Shown here: piece by piece, positions 58,453-64,000 of the stretch | Position numbering within the stretch: position 1 is the first letter of the stretch | Layout: each line of letters starts with the position of its first letter | Origin: Micromonospora echinospora | Lineage (GTDB): Bacteria > Actinomycetota > Actinomycetes > Mycobacteriales > Micromonosporaceae | Length of the DNA stretch: 64,000 nucleotides | Assembly (NCBI RefSeq): GCF_900091495.1 | Contig: NZ_LT607413.1 | Span: 4,169,001-4,233,000, forward strand | Direction of reading: 5' to 3' | Made by a program: the position numbers and the translations under genes | The notes under the pieces: generated by a model | What the model was told of the DNA's origin: nothing | The model's input: the letters and a program-made list of their open reading frames with translations, nothing else | The model's database searches: none

Positions 58453-58861
58453 CCCGGCGCCGGCCGGGGCGACGTGACGCCCTCCCCGTCTCCGGTCTCC
58501 GGTCGGAACCGGGGACCGGACCGCCTGTCGGACCGCTTCCACCTTTGCGGTTACCCGCGCCGCCATGCGGTTTGCCGCTGTCGGGGGGATTGACCGCTCT
58601 CGTCGGTGCCCGCGCGTGGGGTGACAACGAGCGAATCCGGCGAGTCGGCGGGGTCGTCCCCGGCGCGGGTCGGTCCCCGGGTGCTCGGTGACCCTGTCCG
58701 GGACGTGCCGACGACCGACCGGCGACGAATTCGACGAGGTCGCCGTCCTGGGCGCTGAACCGTTGCGCCGCTCCGCTCGTACGTATCGCCGGGGAGCCGT
58801 TCCGACCCCCGTCGGCCGCTCGTCCCGTCTCTGCCACGGCTCGGCAACAGTCCGTGTGACA

Positions 58862-58894
58862 TCTATTGACTTAACTCTATCAATAGAGCATAAA
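58862..58894 (+). promoter_or_regulatory. Sigma70-type promoter with inverted-repeat operator before the DoxX gene
   Basis: In a locally AT-rich patch (58861-58900), quite unlike its surroundings, TTGACT (58866-58871) is followed after 17 bp by CATAAA (58889-58894), a good -35/-10 pair. Overlapping the -35 box is a perfect 8 bp inverted repeat, TCTATTGA (58862-58869) and TCAATAGA (58880-58887), with a 10 bp spacer. This is the layout of a repressor operator. The next gene starts at 59064, about 165 bp downstream. The rest of the gap since proC shows no gene. Confidence 0.65.
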
Positions 58895-59063
58895 GGACTT
58901 AGCGGACTTCTTGCTCGGTCAACAGTCGACTCCTCCCGTAGTGCTGGGCCGTAACGGCTGTCACCTGCGGCGTGGGGGAGTGGGCCGGGGGTCCGTGGTG
59001 CCACGCGAGCCGGCACCGATCCGCGCAACGCCTGCAGGTACGTGTCGACGGAAAGGGACGATC

Positions 59064-59498
59064 GTGACTGTCAACCGCCTTACCGACCCGGTGATCAGCC
59101 TGTTCCGCATGGTTGTCGGACTGCTGTTCCTGATACGCGGTATGTCCTCGATATTCGGCGTCTTCGGGGGCAGTCAGGGCAGCGGGGAAGCCATCGAGGT
59201 CGGCGTCTGGCCGCACTGGTGGGCCGCGCTGATCCAACTCGCCGGAGGGCTGCTCGTCCTGGTCGGGCTCTGGGCCCGCCCGGCCGCCGTGATCTGTTCC
59301 GGATCGATGGCCTACGCCTACTTCGTGGTGCACCAGCCGATGGCGTTGCTGCCGATGAACAACCGGGGTGAGCTGGCCGCGCTGTTCTGCTGGTCGTTCC
59401 TGCTCATCGCGGTCGTCGGCGCGGGCCGTTGGTCGCTGGACGCCCTGCTCGGCCGGCGGCGGGAAGGGGTGCGCGGCAGGGAGACGGCCGCCGTCTGA
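59064..59498 (+). CDS. DoxX-family membrane protein
   Basis: A 144-residue four-helix membrane protein. GTG 59064 has a GGAAAGGGA ribosome site. It reads MTVNRLTDPVISLFRMVVGL, then LFLIRGMSSIFGVFGGS, HWWAALIQLAGGLLVLVGLW, AAVICSGSMAYAYFVVHQP and LFCWSFLLIAVVGAGRWSLD, the DoxX (PF07681) pattern. DoxX proteins appear in quinone/thiol oxidation complexes, but many are of unknown role. The upstream promoter with an inverted repeat suggests induction by some signal. A strong inverted repeat follows the stop. Confidence 0.88.
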   Translation: MTVNRLTDPVISLFRMVVGLLFLIRGMSSIFGVFGGSQGSGEAIEVGVWPHWWAALIQLAGGLLVLVGLWARPAAVICSGSMAYAYFVVHQPMALLPMNNRGELAALFCWSFLLIAVVGAGRWSLDALLGRRREGVRGRETAAV

Positions 59499-59508
59499 CG
59501 ACGGCGCC

Positions 59509-59542
59509 GACCGGGTGGCCCGCCTGGGTGGGCCACCCGGTC
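59509..59542 (+). terminator. Hairpin terminator after the DoxX gene
   Basis: GACCGGGTGGCCC (59509-59521) and GGGCCACCCGGTC (59530-59542), a perfect 13 bp stem with loop GCCTGGGT, beginning 10 bp after the stop codon. No T-tract. Confidence 0.8.
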
Positions 59543-60348
59543 CGCGTCTCGTGCTGCCCCTCGGTCTCCACGGGCGGATGCCGGTGTGGTGGATGAAGGT
59601 GATCCCACTCGCAACCTCGGGGGATTGGATTTCGGTCGGGGTGTCTCGACTTGGTCACCGGTTCGTTATTGTTCGACCGCATGCCGCGTCCGGAATGGCT
59701 GTTTTGGTGGTCGGTCGGCAATGCTCGACAACTATCATCAGGTTTAGTGGCTTGGTCGCCGATTCAGTGAGTTTTGGGAGCCTGCCGTTCGGCCAGTTAC
59801 ATTAATCTTGCTCTGTGTGTATGGTGGATTGGTCCCCGGAATCGTCGGGCCGCCGAAAGGCGGCTCGTTATGTGGGCTGGGGATTTGTTCGCGCATCCTT
59901 CCTGAACCGGCCGGCGCAGGTCCGCTGCCGGGTGGCGTGGGTGTGCCGTGGCTCTCGAAAGGACAGGCATGTCAGCGGTGCGGCACGCAGTCCCGTCCAC
60001 GGGACCTGGCTCACTGGGGCGCGGTCCTGCTGCTGACGGAGCCCCTGCCGACCGGAGCGCCAGTCACCTCGTGCCGGAGCAGGCCGACCACCACACACCC
60101 TCCTCATCTGCGTCAGGTCTCGCCGCGGAGCGCCTTTCCGGCACGACGAGCAGCCGGTGAGCGCTATTCCGGTGGCGCCACCTCCTCGTATCGCCGCACT
60201 GACCGCGTCGTAATCCCGCAGAACTCGGCCGCCCGGATTCCGAGGCGGACCCTGCTACCCGAAAAGGATCGGTTCGGTGCGTCCGGAACGGTCCCGGCGT
60301 TTTCCTGTGCTTCTCACATCAGCGGTCCATCGACCTGGGGGTAAGTGA
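59543..60348. other. Non-coding, lower-GC stretch before the LamG gene
   Basis: About 800 bp without a supportable gene. The first part (59590-59820) is clearly poorer in GC than the rest of the window. A GNRA-capped hairpin GCCGCCGAAAGGCGGC lies at 59849-59864. Short plus-strand open frames here lack a good ribosome site and lack coding character. The stretch may be a long 5' leader with regulatory structure for the LamG gene. I see no known riboswitch class in it. Confidence 0.6.
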
Positions 60349-63300
60349 GTGCCGAACAAGAACGTGGTCAGGACGTACAGCGACCGGAAGTACGTGTACA
60401 CGACCATGGTCCGTCACCAGGGCGCGACAGTGGCCTTCGCGATGGACGACTCGCGGCGGATCTACTACAACGTGCTGAACCTGGACCTGGGCAGCCGCGA
60501 GCGGGGCGAGATCGACAGCTCGTACTGGAACGACAACCCGCCGCTGCTGGTGTTCCCGAGCGAGATCACCGAGGTCGGTTTCGGTGGTGGCGAGACGGTG
60601 GGCGTGCCGCCGGTACGACTGGGTGGGCGGGCCGAGGCCGCTGCTGGTACGCAGCTCCAGCCCGAGGATCTGGACGCGTTCCTGTCCACGACGGCCCGGC
60701 TGGGCGCCCAGGCGCCGTTCCAGGTCGTCTCGGACGGCCGGTACCTGCTGCTGTTCCGTCAGGCGCTCGACGCGACGCACCCGGACGCGTTGTTCCGGCT
60801 GGCCGGCGGCGGCGTCTCCGGGGACGCGGGCCGCACCGACTACGCCCAGGGGGGCGGGGCGAAGGTGCCGCTGGTGTCCCGCACCATCCTCTGTGACCGG
60901 TTCGTGCAGGTGGGCGCGGCGGTCAAGCCGGTGCTCGAGGTGCGCTACCGCCGCAGCCGGAGCAAGACGTCGCCCGCCTATACCGGTGACACCCTGGGGA
61001 CGAGGGACCTGGACGGCAATCCCTTCTACGAGCCCACCCGGCAGCTGTCGTTCGTCCGGAACGTCACCGACGGCCAGTTCGCGGTGATGCTGCTGCCGAC
61101 GCAGGTCAACGACGTGTCGCGGTGGCAGCTGTTCACCGCGAACGCGGTGACCGGCCGCATCGACGGGTTCAACGTCGAACGGGCCGACGACGGGCTGTTC
61201 AACCTGGCGGGCACCCAGTTCTACACCAGCCCGGACCCGAGGTACGCCGCCTCGGTGTTCGAACGCGAGCCCGGCGCGGACCCGTTCACCAAGAAGCCGC
61301 TGGTGCCGATCCCGCTGCCGACCGACCGCGCGGGGACCGCGCTGCGTCTGGACGGCCAGGACGACTACCTGGAGCTGGGGAGTGCCGCGAACGTGCGGCT
61401 GACGGGCGCGTACACGGTGGAGGCGTGGGTCAGCCCGGCCGCCGCCGGTGGGGTCCTCGTGGCCGCCGGGGACGGGTCGCAGGCGGGGTCGTTCACGCTG
61501 CGCCTGACCCCCGCCGGGGCGCTGGTGCTGGCCCATCCCGGCAGCGGCAACACGGTCAGCTCGGCCGACGGCGTGGTGCCGGTCGGGCGCTACTCCCACG
61601 TCGCCGCGGTGTTCGGCGGCACGCCGGCCACGGGCCGGCTGTACGTCGACGGCGTGGAGGTGGGAAGTCTCGCGATGTCGTTCACCCCGTCCTCCTCGGG
61701 GGTCGTGACCTGCGTCGGCGCCCGGAGGTCGGGGCCCGGTGTCGGCGAGTTCCTCCACGGCGACGTCGACGAGGTGCGGATCTGGAGTCAGGCGCGGTCC
61801 GCCGTCGACCTGGCCCGCGACGTCCGTCGCCGCCTCGCCGGGGTTGAGCCGGGTCTGGTCGCCTACTACCGCTTCGACGAGGGCGGAGGGAGCAGCGTCG
61901 CCGACCACACCGACAACGGGTTCAACGGCACCGTCCGGGGCGGCGCGGCCTGGGTGACCTCGGGCGCGCCGGTGGGCGACAGCCCGGGACTGTCCCGGGA
62001 GACCTTCGGTGTCACGGGCCGGTCCCTCGCCTCCGGCGTGGCCGCGGTGCTGTACTTCCAGCAGGAGGAGACTGCCGCCGGTTACGCCGAGCAGCCCAGC
62101 CCGGCGAAGCGGCAGGCGCGGGTCCTGCTGGCGTTCTCGACGGTCGACTCCGCCGCCCCGGGCGGCACTCCGTTGCTGGCGACCCTCGACCTCGCTCTCG
62201 CCGCCGACGGCCGGCTCGCGCAGGTGCCCCGGTCGGTCACCCTGGCCACCATCGGGCGCCCCGACCCGACCAAGGACATGGACGCGCTCAGCGCGGCCCA
62301 GGCCGCGGTCACGGCCGCGCAGGCGAAACTGGTCATGGACCAGCATCTCCTCGACCAGGCGGACCAGGCGGTACGGAACTCCTACCCGGAGTACCAGTAC
62401 CGCAACGACAGGTACTGGGCCTTCGTGAACTCCGGCTACTGCTACGACCAGGGACACTTCGTGTGGCCCCACGAACGTTCGGGCCGGGCGAACGATCTGC
62501 TCGCAGCGCTGGGCTCGGCATCCTCGACCTACCACGCCGCCCTCCGCTCCCAGGAGGACGCGAAGGCACAACTCGCCCGGGACCAGACGCTACTGGCGGA
62601 CCGACAGGCCGCGTTGGCCGCGCTGAGCGGAGGATTGCAGGGCGGCGACGACGTGCTGCTGGCGATGCCGACGGTCGCCGTCGACCACACCGGACTGAGC
62701 ATCTTCGGAGCTCTGCTGGCCTTCGCGTGGAGCCGGAACGCCCCGGTCCTGCTCGACAGCGCGACCGGCGAGGTGGTGCTGTACTTCCGTGGTGTCGACG
62801 GGCAGTTCTTCTCCGTCTACTACGACGTCACCGCCTCCCGGGCGACCAAGAAGATCACGCTTGCCTCCGGCCGGCTCCAGGTCACCAGCCGGGACACCGG
62901 GGTCGCCCTGTCCGAACTGGGTCTCACCGTCTCGGCCGGTCCGGACGCCGACCGTTGCACGGTGGTGGTCACCCGTACGGCGAACAACACGACCCACACC
63001 GAGACGTTCAATGCGGTCCCGAGGCGCGCGGACCACTTCGCGGCCGTCCTCAACGGCAATCCGGTCGGGGACCTGCTGGGCAGGGTGGCCTCGATCCAGG
63101 GCAACACCGTGCTCCTCGCCGCGCCGCTGGCCGCAGGACTGGCGGCGGGCACCAGGATCAGCATGGCCGGGTCGGTCTACCAACTGCGGGACTCCGTGCC
63201 CGCCGTCTCCAGCTTCACCCTGACCGCGAGCCCGGCCGCGGTACCGGCCGGCACCGAGGTACGCAGGGTCGTCTACGACTACGCCTCGGCCACCTCCAGC

Positions 63301-64000
63301 CGCCCCGGCGCGCGACTGGACCGTGGCAGCCTGTTCGTCGCGGTCGACGCCGGTACGGCCACCGCCGCCGTGCCCAACGGCACCGCCGCCGACGTGGTGG
63401 CCGGGCGGGGCAACCGGTGGCAGGGCCACGCCCCCGGGCGGGCGTACGCGTTCGACGGCACCAAGCGGCTCGCTCTCCCGGCAGCCCAACACCCCCGGGC
63501 GACGATGGTCGGCGACCTCACCCTGGAAGCCTGGGCCAATCCGGGCTTCGCCGGCCCGCAGAGCCGGATCCTGCACGCCAACCTGCCCGGCAGCCCCACC
63601 ACCCGGTACACCCTCGGTGTCTCCGGCACGCCCTACCCCTCGGCCCTGGAACTCAACGGGAGCGACGACTATCTCGACTGCGGCACCGGCATCGACCTGA
63701 CCAGCACCTCCTTCACCGTGGAGTTCTGGGCCAGGCGCCTGACGAGCGGCCGGGACGACTACGTCGTCGGCCTCGGTGGCGCGAGTTCGGTGGACCAGAG
63801 CCTGCACATCGGGTTCCGCTCCAACAACAACTTCACGCTGGCCTTCTGGGGCGACGACCTGGACGTGTCGAGCTCCTACAGCGACCAGAACTGGCACCAC
63901 TGGGCGTGCGTGTACGACCGGGAGGGCACCAACCGCAACCAGATCGTCTACCGGGACGGCGTGGAGGTCGCCCGCCGCCCCGCCACCGGACACTTCGCCG
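60349..64000 (+). CDS. Giant LamG-domain protein (partial, runs off right edge)
   Basis: The frame from GTG 60349 (MPNKNVVRTYSDRKYVYTTM) is open to the window edge, at least 1,217 residues, with GC-rich third positions. There is no signal peptide. Residues about 1-325 are beta-rich and unrecognised. LamG/jellyroll domain 1 is about 328-535 (ALRLDGQDDYLELG, YTVEAWVSP, GRLYVDGVEVG, GLVAYYRFDEGGGSSVADH). Residues about 640-765 hold two coiled-coil-like helices (AAQAAVTAAQAKLVMDQHLL; LRSQEDAKAQLARDQTLLAD). A beta-rich stretch follows (VLYFRGVDGQFFSVYYDVTA). A second LamG starts about 1033 (AYAFDGTKRLALPA, LTLEAWANP) and is interrupted by a third (ALELNGSDDYLDCGTGIDLT, TVEFWARR) from about 1098. 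It may be a toxin-like or adhesin-like protein; the type is not established. Confidence 0.85.
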   Translation, partial: MPNKNVVRTYSDRKYVYTTMVRHQGATVAFAMDDSRRIYYNVLNLDLGSRERGEIDSSYWNDNPPLLVFPSEITEVGFGGGETVGVPPVRLGGRAEAAAGTQLQPEDLDAFLSTTARLGAQAPFQVVSDGRYLLLFRQALDATHPDALFRLAGGGVSGDAGRTDYAQGGGAKVPLVSRTILCDRFVQVGAAVKPVLEVRYRRSRSKTSPAYTGDTLGTRDLDGNPFYEPTRQLSFVRNVTDGQFAVMLLPTQVNDVSRWQLFTANAVTGRIDGFNVERADDGLFNLAGTQFYTSPDPRYAASVFEREPGADPFTKKPLVPIPLPTDRAGTALRLDGQDDYLELGSAANVRLTGAYTVEAWVSPAAAGGVLVAAGDGSQAGSFTLRLTPAGALVLAHPGSGNTVSSADGVVPVGRYSHVAAVFGGTPATGRLYVDGVEVGSLAMSFTPSSSGVVTCVGARRSGPGVGEFLHGDVDEVRIWSQARSAVDLARDVRRRLAGVEPGLVAYYRFDEGGGSSVADHTDNGFNGTVRGGAAWVTSGAPVGDSPGLSRETFGVTGRSLASGVAAVLYFQQEETAAGYAEQPSPAKRQARVLLAFSTVDSAAPGGTPLLATLDLALAADGRLAQVPRSVTLATIGRPDPTKDMDALSAAQAAVTAAQAKLVMDQHLLDQADQAVRNSYPEYQYRNDRYWAFVNSGYCYDQGHFVWPHERSGRANDLLAALGSASSTYHAALRSQEDAKAQLARDQTLLADRQAALAALSGGLQGGDDVLLAMPTVAVDHTGLSIFGALLAFAWSRNAPVLLDSATGEVVLYFRGVDGQFFSVYYDVTASRATKKITLASGRLQVTSRDTGVALSELGLTVSAGPDADRCTVVVTRTANNTTHTETFNAVPRRADHFAAVLNGNPVGDLLGRVASIQGNTVLLAAPLAAGLAAGTRISMAGSVYQLRDSVPAVSSFTLTASPAAVPAGTEVRRVVYDYASATSSRPGARLDRGSLFVAVDAGTATAAVPNGTAADVVAGRGNRWQGHAPGRAYAFDGTKRLALPAAQHPRATMVGDLTLEAWANPGFAGPQSRILHANLPGSPTTRYTLGVSGTPYPSALELNGSDDYLDCGTGIDLTSTSFTVEFWARRLTSGRDDYVVGLGGASSVDQSLHIGFRSNNNFTLAFWGDDLDVSSSYSDQNWHHWACVYDREGTNRNQIVYRDGVEVARRPATGHFA

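Noticed and set aside
59808..60344. 178-codon plus-strand frame before the LamG gene
   Set aside because: No ribosome site, mixed codon usage, Cys/Pro/Ser-rich without family features; it ends against the LamG start.
60345..60896. Alternative frame starting four bases before the LamG GTG
   Set aside because: It stops within the LamG gene and reads as Arg/Pro/Ala noise, whereas the frame from 60349 stays open for over 1,200 codons with LamG motifs.
60349..64000. Tc-toxin or contractile-injection component
   Set aside because: Size and lack of a signal peptide suggested it, but I see no RHS repeats, VgrG, sheath or TcB/TcC motifs in the visible part.
1..64000. tRNA or rRNA genes
   Set aside because: I looked for T-loop (GGTTCGAATC-like) and rRNA sequences in the intergenic stretches on both strands and saw none; a covariance-model search would be decisive.

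Overview
The window is very GC-rich DNA with GC-dominated third codon positions, many GTG starts and four-base ATGA/GTGA overlaps. Its gene content points to an actinomycete. PimB', a mycobacterial-type cytochrome bcc/aa3 branch, RNase AS, ROK glucokinase, a PPi-type phosphofructokinase and Scr1/DUF5753-type regulator debris fit the Micromonosporaceae (Micromonospora or a close relative). The genus is an inference from gene content; no rRNA gene is present. I found no tRNA, rRNA, CRISPR array, prophage or complete insertion sequence.

Most of the window is a conserved chromosomal block. From about 7.9 to 55.7 kb the order strongly recalls the Mycobacterium tuberculosis segment Rv2205c to Rv2179c: glycerate kinase, ErpA-like protein, adenosine kinase, ctaC, ctaF, trpD, ctaE, qcrC, qcrA, qcrB, DEDD/GIY-YIG nuclease, pimB, fadD15, SRPBCC protein, PlsC-like acyltransferase and RNase AS. 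Lineage-specific genes are inserted between these markers.

Layout: (1) 0-4.2 kb, a divergent pair made of a disordered Pro/Arg-rich protein running off the left edge and a three-gene ABC-2 exporter. (2) 4.3-11 kb, DUF3043 membrane protein, murA, nadA, glycerate kinase, erpA-like, adenosine kinase and a relic of a DUF5753 regulator. (3) 11.5-23.2 kb, a cysteine desulfurase/TusA pair, then the respiratory cluster (ctaC, ctaF, ctaG, ctaE, qcrCAB) interleaved with trpD and small regulators; ctaD is not present. (4) 23.3-33.6 kb, a lone AsnC-type ligand domain, nucleotidyltransferase/Nudix pair, RSH (p)ppGpp enzyme, nucleases, M48 protease and PimB'. (5) 33.7-40.7 kb, signalling: GGDEF-EAL protein, Methyltransf_19 enzyme, NarL-type two-component pair, then FadD15-like acyl-CoA ligase. 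(6) 40.9-49.7 kb, SRPBCC protein, glucokinase, EEP phosphatase, flavin monooxygenase, an alpha/beta hydrolase lacking its usual serine, OtsA and PlsC. (7) 49.7-58.5 kb, a giant zinc-ribbon/adenylate cyclase/AAA/TPR regulator, a Crp/Fnr regulator, RNase AS, a flavin/PNPOx protein, PPi-PFK and proC. (8) 58.5-64 kb, an AT-richer promoter with an inverted repeat before a DoxX gene, then about 850 bp of non-coding DNA before a giant LamG-domain protein that runs off the right edge.

Three copies of a palindromic intergenic element (core GTGGTAGCAGGGGCCCC and its complement) lie at 4.3, 9.7 and 23.7 kb. The least ordinary items are this repeat family, the LamG protein with an apparently nested lectin domain, the cyclase gene with no canonical start before its zinc ribbons, the serine-less hydrolase, and the operator-like sequence before the DoxX gene.
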